DNA of 64,000 nt, taken from NCBI RefSeq assembly GCF_030264295.1, contig NZ_CP127173.1, positions 5,029,501 through 5,093,500 of the forward strand, in the 5' to 3' direction. Shown piece after piece: positions 53,044-60,471 of this stretch; position 1 is the stretch's first letter; each line of letters opens with the position of its first letter. Position numbers and translations under genes: made by a program. The DNA is from Amycolatopsis nalaikhensis. GTDB lineage: Bacteria > Actinomycetota > Actinomycetes > Mycobacteriales > Pseudonocardiaceae. The notes under the pieces were generated by a model that did not search any database, was not told the DNA's origin, and worked only from the letters and a program-made list of their open reading frames with translations.

Positions 53044-55634
53044 CCCGACTGCCCGACCGCGGCCGTGTCGACCGCGGCGTCCCGCTCAAGTTCACCTTCG
53101 ACGGCCGCGAGCTGACCGGCTTCCTCGGCGACACCCTGGCGTCCGCGTTGCTGGCCAACGGCATCCACCAGGTCGCGACCAGCATCAAGTACGGCAGGCC
53201 ACGCGGCATCGTCGCCGCCGGGGTCGAGGACTCGAACGCCCTGGTGCAGATCGAAAAGCCCTTCCCCGAGCCGATGCTGAGCGCCACCACCGTCGAGCTG
53301 TACGACGGTCTGGCGGCCCGCGGCCTGCGTGGCCAGGGTCGCCTGGCCGCCGAGCCCGACCCGGCGCGCTACGACACCAAGCACGCCCACTGTGACGTCC
53401 TGGTCATCGGCGCCGGTCCCGCCGGACGCGCCGCCGCGGCCGCCGCCTCCGGCCGGGTGCTGCTCGTCGACGACCAGCCCGACGCCGAAGCTCCCGAGGG
53501 CGTCCGGCTCCTCTCGCGCACGACGGCGTTCGGCATCTACGACGACGGGTTCGTGCTCGCCCTGGAACGCCGTGGTGAGCCCGCCGCACCCGAACGGATC
53601 TCGCGGCAGCGGGTCTGGCGGATCCGGGCGAAGCGGATCGTGATCGCCACCGGCGCCCACGAGCGGCCGATCGTGTTCCCGGACAACGACCGCCCCGGCA
53701 TCATGCTCGCCTCGGCCGCCCGCACCTACTTGAACCGCTACGGCGTCCTCGCCGGCCGGCGGGTGGTCGTGTTCACCACCAACGACTCCGCGTACGAAGC
53801 CGCCTTCGACCTCGCCGAGGCGGGCGCCGAGATCGCGATGGTCATCGACGCCCGGGACGAGGTGCCCGACAGCCGCGGCATCGAAGTCCGCACCGGCAGC
53901 GGGGTCTTCGGCACCGACGGCGACTCGCACCTCACGGCCGTGCACGTCGCGCCCTTGGGGGAGACCGAGGGCGTGCGCGTCGAGTGCGACCTGCTGCTCG
54001 TGTCCGGCGGCTGGAACCCGGCCGTGCACCTCTACAGCCAGGCCCGCGGCACCCTCCGGTACGACGCCGCACTGGGCGCGTACGTCCCGGACGGGGCCCT
54101 GCCGAACGTGACCGTCGTGGGCGCGGCCGCGGGCGAAGGCCTGCCGCAGACCAAGGTGCTCTGGCAGGTGCCCGCACCAGAGTCCGAAGTGGACACCCGG
54201 TTCGTGGACCAGCAGCGCGACGCGACCGTGTCGGACGTCCTGCGCGCGACCGGCGCCGGGCTGCGCTCGCTGGAGCACGTCAAGCGCTACACGACCATCG
54301 GCACCGCGCACGACCAGGGCAAGACGTCCGGCATGCTCGCGGCCGGGATCACCGCGGAGGCCCTCGGGGTCGACTTGGCGTCCCGGCGCCCGACGACGTT
54401 CCGGCCGCCGTACACGCCGGTGGCGTTCGCCGCGCTGGCCGGGCGGAACCGCGGTGAGCTGCACGATCCCGTGCGCGTCACGACGATCCACCCGTGGCAC
54501 GTCGAGCACGGCGCCGAGTTCGAGAACGTCGGCCAGTGGAAGCGGCCGTGGTACTACCCGCGGCCCGGCGAGTCGATGCACGACGCCGTCCTGCGCGAAT
54601 GCCGCGCGGCGCGCAACGACGTCGCGGTCATGGACGGGTCCACCCTGGGCAAGATCGACGTCCAGGGCCCGGACGCCGGCTGGTTCCTCGACATGCTCTA
54701 CACGAACATGATGAGCACGCTGAAGGTCGGCCGGATCCGCTACGGCGTGATGTGCGGCGTCGACGGCATGGTGATCGACGACGGCACGGTCATCCGCGTC
54801 GCCGAGAACCGGTTCCTGGTCACCACCACGACCGGCAACGCGGCGATGGTCCTCGAGTGGATGGAGGAGTGGCTGCAGACCGAGTGGCCGCACCTTCAGG
54901 TGTTCGCCACGTCGGTGACCGAGCACTGGGCCACGATCCCGCTGGTCGGCCCGCGGTCGCGGGAAGTCCTCGGTCGCCTGGCGCCGGGCCTGGACGTCTC
55001 GAACGAGGCCTTCGGGTTCATGACCTGGCAGGACGCCGAAGTCGCCGGGATCGCCGCGCGCGTCTGCCGGATCAGCTTCTCCGGCGAACTGGCCTACGAG
55101 ATCAACGTCCCGTCGTGGCACGGGCCCGCGGTCTGGCAGGCCGTCGTGGACCAGGGCGCCACGCCGTACGGCACCGAGACCATGCACGTCCTGCGCGCCG
55201 AGAAGGGCTACCCGATCATCGGCCAGGACACCGACGGCACGGTCACCCCGCACGACCTCGGCATGTCCTGGGCGGTGTCGAAGAAGAAAGCCGACTTCAT
55301 CGGCAAGCGCTCGTTCGCCCGCGCCGAGAACACCCGGCCCGACCGCAAGCAGCTGGTCGGGTTGCTGCCGATGGACCCGTCGGTGCTGCTGCCGGAAGGG
55401 TCCCAGCTCATCGAGTCCGAGGTCGTGCCGGAACCGCCGGTGCGGATGCTCGGCCACGTCACCTCCAGCTACCACAGCGCGGCCCTCGGCCGGACCTTCG
55501 CCCTCGCCTTGGTGCGGTCCGGCCGCGAGCGGGTCGGCGAGACGCTGTACGTGCCGGTCGGGGACCAGGTCGTCCCGGTGACCGTGACCGAATCCGTGCT
55601 CTTCGACAAGGAAGGAGCCCGCCGTGACGGTTGA
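53040..55634 (+). CDS. soxA: Sarcosine oxidase alpha subunit, compact form
   Basis: The 864-residue subunit binds NAD and THF and produces methylene-THF from the sarcosine methyl group. The N-terminal 2Fe-2S-like fold (VPLKFTFDGRELTGFLGDTLASALLANGIHQVATSIKYGRPRG) is followed by the dinucleotide domain (CDVLVIGAGPAGRAAAAAA), a second NAD-type unit (VVVFTTNDSAYEAAFDLAEAG) and the C-terminal GcvT-like folate domain (ALREC-type AVLRECRAARNDVAVMDGSTLGKIDVQGPDA; GVMCGVDGMVIDDG). Classical SoxA is about 960 residues; the loss is mainly just after the first dinucleotide motif, where LVDDQPDAEAPEGVRLLSRTTAFG is much shorter than usual. The start overlaps soxD; the end overlaps soxG by 11 bases. Confidence 0.94.
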   Translation: MTRLPDRGRVDRGVPLKFTFDGRELTGFLGDTLASALLANGIHQVATSIKYGRPRGIVAAGVEDSNALVQIEKPFPEPMLSATTVELYDGLAARGLRGQGRLAAEPDPARYDTKHAHCDVLVIGAGPAGRAAAAAASGRVLLVDDQPDAEAPEGVRLLSRTTAFGIYDDGFVLALERRGEPAAPERISRQRVWRIRAKRIVIATGAHERPIVFPDNDRPGIMLASAARTYLNRYGVLAGRRVVVFTTNDSAYEAAFDLAEAGAEIAMVIDARDEVPDSRGIEVRTGSGVFGTDGDSHLTAVHVAPLGETEGVRVECDLLLVSGGWNPAVHLYSQARGTLRYDAALGAYVPDGALPNVTVVGAAAGEGLPQTKVLWQVPAPESEVDTRFVDQQRDATVSDVLRATGAGLRSLEHVKRYTTIGTAHDQGKTSGMLAAGITAEALGVDLASRRPTTFRPPYTPVAFAALAGRNRGELHDPVRVTTIHPWHVEHGAEFENVGQWKRPWYYPRPGESMHDAVLRECRAARNDVAVMDGSTLGKIDVQGPDAGWFLDMLYTNMMSTLKVGRIRYGVMCGVDGMVIDDGTVIRVAENRFLVTTTTGNAAMVLEWMEEWLQTEWPHLQVFATSVTEHWATIPLVGPRSREVLGRLAPGLDVSNEAFGFMTWQDAEVAGIAARVCRISFSGELAYEINVPSWHGPAVWQAVVDQGATPYGTETMHVLRAEKGYPIIGQDTDGTVTPHDLGMSWAVSKKKADFIGKRSFARAENTRPDRKQLVGLLPMDPSVLLPEGSQLIESEVVPEPPVRMLGHVTSSYHSAALGRTFALALVRSGRERVGETLYVPVGDQVVPVTVTESVLFDKEGARRDG

Positions 55635-56109
55635 CGCGGTCGAAGAACCGTTCCGCACCCAGCTCACCGTCCGCCTCCGCGAGGGCGACTCGCTCCTCGG
55701 CGTCGCCCTGCCCGGCCCGTGCACGTTCACCAGCGGCCACGGCGTCGACGTGCTGTGGATGGGCCCGGACGAATACCTCGTCCTCGGACCCGAGCTTTCA
55801 CGTGAAAGCTCCGACCTGGAGGCCGAGCTTTCACGTGAAAGCTCCGTCTTGGCGGTGGTGGACGTCTCGGCGCAGCGCAACGTCTTCCGGTTGACCGGGG
55901 CGCACGCCGCCGACGTTCTCGCGCACGGGTGCTCGATCGACCTCGACCCGGCGGTGTCGCCGCCCGGTACCTGCGTGCAGACCTTGCTGGCGCGCACCGG
56001 GATCGTGCTGATGGTGCGGGAAGAGGGCTTCACGATCCTCGTCCGCCAGTCCTTTTCGGACTACTTCCGGGCCTGGCTGGCCGACGCGAGCTTGGAGTAC
56101 GTCTCGTGA
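55624..56109 (+). CDS. soxG: Sarcosine oxidase gamma subunit with in-frame palindrome insertion
   Basis: The 161-residue product shows typical gamma-subunit features: RTQLTVRLREG, LPGPCTFTSGHGVDVLWMGPDEYLVLGP and DVSAQRNVFRLTGAHAADVLAHGCSIDLDP. Between YLVLGP and VLAVVDVS it carries ELSRESS twice, encoded by two copies of a 20-bp perfect palindrome (55792-55811, 55825-55844). Most of this segment is therefore repeat-derived. The start GTG follows GGAAGGAGCCC and overlaps soxA. The stop overlaps purU by GTGA. Confidence 0.92.
   Translation: MTVDAVEEPFRTQLTVRLREGDSLLGVALPGPCTFTSGHGVDVLWMGPDEYLVLGPELSRESSDLEAELSRESSVLAVVDVSAQRNVFRLTGAHAADVLAHGCSIDLDPAVSPPGTCVQTLLARTGIVLMVREEGFTILVRQSFSDYFRAWLADASLEYVS
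55792..55844. repeat. Two 20-bp palindromes GAGCTTTCACGTGAAAGCTC inside soxG
   Basis: Two identical perfect palindromes at 55792-55811 and 55825-55844 are 33 bases apart, start to start, so both keep the soxG frame and encode ELSRESS. The sequence is AT-richer than the surrounding codons and looks like a mobile or dispersed palindromic element rather than original coding sequence. Confidence 0.9.
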
Positions 56110-56948
56110 CCTTCACCCTGACGCTCAAGTGCCCGGAACGCGCCGGGATCGTGCACGCCGTCACGACGTTCCTCGTCGGGCAGGGCTGCGACATCGTCGA
56201 GCACCAGCAGTTCGACGACGACGTCCGCGGCTCGCTGTTCCTGCGCACGTCGTTCACCCGCGCCGAAGAGACCACTGTGGACGACCTGACCCGCGCGTTC
56301 GCCCCGGTGGCCGGGGACTTCGGCATGGAGTTCTCGTTCTCCGACGGGACGCCGCCGCGGATCCTCGTCATGGTCTCGAAGTTCGGGCACTGCCTCAACG
56401 ACCTGCTCTTCCGCTGGCGCGCGGGCGGGCTCGGCGCCGAGATCGCCGTGGTCGTGTCCAACCACGAGGACCTGCGGCCGATGGCCGAGGCCGCCGGGGT
56501 GCCGTTCGTGCACGTCCCGGTCACCCCGGACACGAAACCGGAGGCCGAACAGCGGCTGCTGGACCTGGTCGGCGAGTACGAAGTGGACTTGGTCGTGCTC
56601 GCGCGGTACATGCAGGTGCTGTCCAACGAGCTGTGCCAGAAGCTCGAAGGCCGCGCGATCAACATCCACCACTCGTTCCTGCCCGGGTTCAAGGGCGCCA
56701 AGCCCTACCACCAGGCCTACGACCGCGGCGTCAAGTACGTCGGCGCGACCGCGCACTACGTCACGCCCGACCTCGACGAGGGCCCGATCATCGAGCAGGA
56801 GGTCCAGCGGGTCGACCACACGTACTCGCCGCGCGAGCTGGTGACCGTCGGCCGCGACGCCGAGGCGCTGGCCCTGTCCCGCGCGGTCCGCTGGCACTGC
56901 GAACGCCGCGTCCTGCTCAACGGCAACAGCACTGTCGTCTTCCGTTAG
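56106..56948 (+). CDS. purU: Formyltetrahydrofolate deformylase
   Basis: This 280-residue enzyme hydrolyses 10-formyl-THF to THF and formate. The N-terminal ACT domain (LTLKCPERAGIVHAVTTFLVGQGCDIVEHQQFDD, about 4-80) precedes the formyltransferase-fold domain with VLVMVSKFGHCLNDLLFRW-like ILVMVSKFGHCLNDLL, the Asn/His pair in INIHHSFLPGFKGAKPY and the catalytic Asp in THYVTPDLDEGPIIEQ-like AHYVTPDLDEGPIIEQ. The GTG start overlaps the soxG stop. In this operon it frees THF when methyl-group oxidation overloads the folate pool. Confidence 0.95.
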   Translation: MTFTLTLKCPERAGIVHAVTTFLVGQGCDIVEHQQFDDDVRGSLFLRTSFTRAEETTVDDLTRAFAPVAGDFGMEFSFSDGTPPRILVMVSKFGHCLNDLLFRWRAGGLGAEIAVVVSNHEDLRPMAEAAGVPFVHVPVTPDTKPEAEQRLLDLVGEYEVDLVVLARYMQVLSNELCQKLEGRAINIHHSFLPGFKGAKPYHQAYDRGVKYVGATAHYVTPDLDEGPIIEQEVQRVDHTYSPRELVTVGRDAEALALSRAVRWHCERRVLLNGNSTVVFR

Positions 56949-56958
56949 GAGTCTCGCC

Positions 56959-59385
56959 ATGACCGCTCCGCGTGTCGTGATCATCGGCGCCGGCATCGTC
57001 GGCGCGAACCTGGCCGACGAGCTGACCGCCCGCGGCTGGTCCGACGTCACCGTGCTCGACCGGGGCCCGCTGCCGCGCACCGGCGGGTCCACGTCCCACG
57101 CGCCCGGGCTGGTGTTCCAGACCAACGCGTCCAAGGCGATGACGGACTTCGCGCGGTACACCGTCGAGAAGCTCCGGAGCCTGGACTGCTTCCTCCAGGT
57201 GGGCGGCATGGAGGTGGCCACCACCCCGGCCCGGTGGGAGGACCTCAAGCGCAAGCGCGGCTGGGCGACTTCATGGGGTGTCGAAGGTTCTCTCATCGGC
57301 CCCGACGAGTGCGTCCGCCGCTGGCCGCTGCTGGACGGTTCGCGGATCTTCGGTGCGCTGCACGTCCCGACCGACGGGCTCGCGCGGGCCGCGAAGGCCG
57401 TCGAGGTGCTGATTTCCCGCGCCGGTGAACGGGGTGCGCGGTTCGTCGGCGGCACGCGTGTGACCGACGTCCTGCAGGACGGCGGGCGCGTCACCGGCGT
57501 CCGGACCGACCAGGGTGACTTCCCGGCTGACGTCGTCGTGTCGTGTGCCGGGTTCTGGGGCCGCGAGATCGGCGCGATGGTCGGCATGGACGTGCCGCTG
57601 CTGCCGCTCGCGCACCAGTACGCGAAGACCGGGCAGGTGGCGGAACTGGTGGGGCGCAACACCGAGGCGGTGGAGGCGAGCCTGCCGATCCTGCGGCACC
57701 AGGACCAGGACCTGTACTTCCGCGAGCACGTCGACCGGCTGGGCATCGGCTCCTACGCGCACCGGCCGATGCCGGTCGAGGAGTCCACATTGGATCCCAC
57801 GGTGACGGAGACGGCGATGCCGTCGATGCTGCCCTTCACCGAGGACGACTTCGCACCGTCGTGGGAGGAGAGCCAGCTGCTGCTGCCCGCGTTGCGGCAG
57901 ACGAAGGTCGAGGAGGGCTTCAACGGGATCTTCTCGTTCACCCCGGACGGCCAGTCGCTGATCGGCGAGTCGGCCGACGTCCGCGGCTTCTGGCTCGCCG
58001 AGGCGATCTGGGTGACGCACTCGGCGGGCATCGCCAAGGCCGTCGCCGAGCTGCTCGTCGACGGCCATTCCGAAGTGGACACCCACGAGATCGACGTCCA
58101 CCGGTTCGAAGAGGTCCAGCTCGCGCCGTCGTACGTGCACGAGACGGCGCAGCAGAACTTCGTCGAGGTCTACGACATCCTGCACCCGTTGCAGCCCAAG
58201 CTGTCCCCGCGCGACCTGCGCGTGACGCCGTTCCACGCCCGGCAGCGCGAACTGGGCGCGGTGTTCCTCGAGGCGGGCGGCTGGGAGCGGCCGCACTGGT
58301 TCGAGGCGAACGCGCCGTTGCTGAAGAAGCTCCCGCACGACTGGCTGCCTCCCGCGCGCGACGCGTGGTCGGCGCAGTTCCACTCGCCGATCGCGGCGGC
58401 CGAGGCGTGGCACACCCGCAACGGCGTCGCGCTGTACGACATGACGCCGTTGAAGCGCGTGGAGATCAGCGGACCGGGGTCGCTGGAGTTCCTGCAGTCG
58501 CTGACGACGAACCAGCTGGACAAGTCCGTCGGGTCGGTGACCTACACGCTGATGCTCGACAACGCCGGCGGCGTGCGCAGTGACGTCACGGTGGCGCGGC
58601 TGGAGCCGGAGGTGTTCCAGGTCGGGATCAACGGGAACATCGACGTCGACCACTTCGTCAAGCACGCGCCGCCCGGCGTTCAGGTCCGGGACATCACCGG
58701 TGGGACGTGCTGCGTCGGCGTGTGGGGTCCGCTGGCGCGGGACCTCGTGCAGCCGCTGTCGCACGAGGACTTTTCGCACCAGGGCCTCAAGTACTTCCGG
58801 GCGCGGCGCGCGCGGATCGCCGGGGTGCCGGTGGTCGCGATGCGACTGTCCTATGTGGGCGAACTGGGCTGGGAGATCTACACCAGCGCGGACAACGGCC
58901 TGCGGCTGTGGGACGCGCTGTGGGCGGCCGGGCAGCCGCTCGGCGTGATCGCGGCCGGGCGCGCGGCCTTCAACAGCCTGCGGCTGGAGAAGGGCTACCG
59001 GTTGTGGGGCACCGACATGACGACCGAGCACGACCCGTACGAGGCCGGGGTCGGGTTCGCCGTGCGCCCGGCGAAGGGGCCGTTCCTGGGCCGGGAAGCA
59101 CTGGAAGGCCGGACACCGACCCGGCGGCTGCGGTGCCTGACGATCGACGACGGCCGCACGGTGGTGCTGGGCAAGGAACCGGTGTTCGTCGACGGGGCCG
59201 CGGCGGGCTACGTCACGAGCGCGGCGTACGGGTACACGGTCGGGCGGCCGATCGCGTACGCGTGGCTCCCGGCGTCGGCGGAGGTCGGCACCGGGGTGGA
59301 GATCGAGTACTTCGGCCGCCGGGTCGCGGCCACGGTGGCCGAAGAGCCCCTGGTCGACCCCGGCATGGAACGGATCCGGCGGTGA
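56959..59385 (+). CDS. Dimethylglycine oxidase/dehydrogenase (FAD + folate domains)
   Basis: The 808-residue enzyme converts N,N-dimethylglycine to sarcosine, passing the methyl group to THF. The FAD domain begins VVIIGAGIVGANLADELTARGW; GGSTSHAPGLVFQTNASKAM contains His47 at the covalent-FAD position of the family. The middle FAO_M domain and the C-terminal GcvT-like folate domain (GVALYDMTPLKRVEISGPGSLEFLQSLTTNQLDKSVGSVTYTLMLDNAGGVRSDVTV; GRAAFNSLRLEKGYRLWGTDMTTEHDPYEAGVGFAV) match Arthrobacter dimethylglycine oxidase (about 830 residues). The ATG is ten bases after purU. It provides the step between the Rieske demethylase and sarcosine oxidase. Confidence 0.94.
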   Translation: MTAPRVVIIGAGIVGANLADELTARGWSDVTVLDRGPLPRTGGSTSHAPGLVFQTNASKAMTDFARYTVEKLRSLDCFLQVGGMEVATTPARWEDLKRKRGWATSWGVEGSLIGPDECVRRWPLLDGSRIFGALHVPTDGLARAAKAVEVLISRAGERGARFVGGTRVTDVLQDGGRVTGVRTDQGDFPADVVVSCAGFWGREIGAMVGMDVPLLPLAHQYAKTGQVAELVGRNTEAVEASLPILRHQDQDLYFREHVDRLGIGSYAHRPMPVEESTLDPTVTETAMPSMLPFTEDDFAPSWEESQLLLPALRQTKVEEGFNGIFSFTPDGQSLIGESADVRGFWLAEAIWVTHSAGIAKAVAELLVDGHSEVDTHEIDVHRFEEVQLAPSYVHETAQQNFVEVYDILHPLQPKLSPRDLRVTPFHARQRELGAVFLEAGGWERPHWFEANAPLLKKLPHDWLPPARDAWSAQFHSPIAAAEAWHTRNGVALYDMTPLKRVEISGPGSLEFLQSLTTNQLDKSVGSVTYTLMLDNAGGVRSDVTVARLEPEVFQVGINGNIDVDHFVKHAPPGVQVRDITGGTCCVGVWGPLARDLVQPLSHEDFSHQGLKYFRARRARIAGVPVVAMRLSYVGELGWEIYTSADNGLRLWDALWAAGQPLGVIAAGRAAFNSLRLEKGYRLWGTDMTTEHDPYEAGVGFAVRPAKGPFLGREALEGRTPTRRLRCLTIDDGRTVVLGKEPVFVDGAAAGYVTSAAYGYTVGRPIAYAWLPASAEVGTGVEIEYFGRRVAATVAEEPLVDPGMERIRR

Positions 59386-59392
59386 GTGCGTG

Positions 59393-59898
59393 ATGCGTGA
59401 CCAGATCATGAGCCAGTACCTGAGGTCGCTGGCGTCGGAGTCGTCCCGGGCGGCGGCGCGACGGCGGCGTTGCACGTGGCGCAAGCGGCGTCGCTGGTCG
59501 GCCGGGCGGGGGCCGACGGGCACGAAGCCGAGGCGTTGAGCATGCACGCGTTGCGCTTGGCGGAGAAGGAGGCCCACGCGGCGGCCGTCCTGGCCCGGGC
59601 CCGCCGGTCGCCCGGTGGAGCGTCGGCGGAGGCGCGTCGGCAGGCGTGCGGCCCGGCGGCGGAGGTGATCACGGCGGCGGCCCGGGTGCTGGACCTGGCG
59701 GAAGGGGTCCGGCCGGACGCGCTGGTGGCGACGGACCTGGCGGCGGCGGCCGAGGCGGCCCGAGCCGCGGCGACAACGGCCGGTCTGAGCATCGAGGTCC
59801 ACTCGGGCGCGCCCACCCCACCCGAAGTAGCGGCGGTGACGACGCGCGCGAACCGCCTGACCACGGCGATCCGCGACGTGGTGGTCACCTTGTCGTGA
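59393..59898 (+). pseudogene. Cyclodeaminase/cyclohydrolase-family protein, frame shifted near 59446
   Basis: The family (FTCD C-terminal domain, FchA) includes methenyl-THF cyclohydrolases. From the ATG at 59393 the frame reads MRDQIMSQYLRSLASES, the usual family start, and the expected PGGGATAALHVAQAASLVGRAG continues in another frame: TCGTCCCGGGC at 59441-59451 lacks one C against TCGTCCCCGGGC. The rest (AARVLDLAEGVRPDALVATDLAAAAEAARAA) is intact to the stop at 59896-59898. Corrected length is about 168 residues, shorter than the usual 200. It would supply 10-formyl-THF for PurU. It is last in the operon, seven bases after the dimethylglycine oxidase, and its stop lies in a palindrome. Confidence 0.78.
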
Positions 59899-59938
59899 GT
59901 GTTCAGGGCGGTTCTAACCGCCCTAAACACTCACGACA
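59891..59938. repeat. 48-bp palindrome, probable bidirectional terminator
   Basis: Arms are 59891-59913 (TGTCGTGAGTGTTCAGGG then CGGTT) and 59916-59938, loop CT, with one mismatch. The stop codon of the cyclodeaminase gene is inside the left arm. It closes the 9.6-kb glyA operon and faces the convergent lipoprotein gene. This is the fourth copy of the family in the window. Confidence 0.85.
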
Positions 59939-59953
59939 GGCCGCGGGGGAACG

Positions 59954-60346
59954 TCAGTCGCTGAAGTCGCCGTTGAGGGACTGCGTCGACGGGCCCTCGC
60001 CGCTGCCCCGGCTGCTGCCCCACGGCTGGCCGTCGATCTCGGCCGTCGCGGTGACGTCGCCGTTCGTGTACTTGATGACCAGGTCGTACACGTGCTTGCC
60101 CGTGTGTGACGGGAAGCTGAACGTGCGGCTCCACGGCAGCTTCACGTTCTTCTCCTCGGTCGTCTTGCCGTCGATGGTGCAGGTCAGCGTGGTGATGGTC
60201 GCCGTGCCCGTCACGTCGAAGACCAGCCGGTGCGGCTCACCCGCGGGGGAGGCCGACGTCGACGGCGCGGGCGAAGGCGTCCCGCTGGTGGAGCAGCCCG
60301 CGGCCAGCAGAGCGGCGAGAAGAACGGTGACGTGCTTCATAGCCAT
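59954..60346 (-). CDS. MmpS-like lipoprotein
   Basis: The protein has about 130 residues. A lipoprotein signal MAMKHVTVLLAALLAAGC (Cys near 18) and Ser/Thr/Pro spacer precede a beta-sandwich segment (HRLVFDVTGTATITTLTCTIDGKTTEEKNVKLPWSRTF...YDLVIKYTNGDVTATAEIDGQ) that follows the MmpS pattern of extracytoplasmic transport-accessory proteins. No MmpL partner is nearby. ATGs at 60346 and 60340 are equally possible. The role is unknown; it may be a cell-envelope binding protein. Confidence 0.8.
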   Translation of the reverse strand: MAMKHVTVLLAALLAAGCSTSGTPSPAPSTSASPAGEPHRLVFDVTGTATITTLTCTIDGKTTEEKNVKLPWSRTFSFPSHTGKHVYDLVIKYTNGDVTATAEIDGQPWGSSRGSGEGPSTQSLNGDFSD

Positions 60347-60471
60347 GAAAGTATCGGCAGGCCCGTCGAACGGGTACATCCACAGCAAGTCCATGGAAGG
60401 GCGCCAGGAAATTCTCAGGAACCAGGCGTTTCCTGGGAGAGCCGGAGGCTTGTCGAGGGCTGGAGCTGTGC

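Noticed and set aside
55792..55844. Possible attachment site or recombinase target
   Set aside because: No integrase, excisionase or second copy flanking a gene block is present; both copies sit within one intact gene.
53007..56033. A 1008-codon minus-strand frame opposite soxA/soxG
   Set aside because: Shadow of soxA codons; the plus-strand genes are well supported by family motifs and overlaps.
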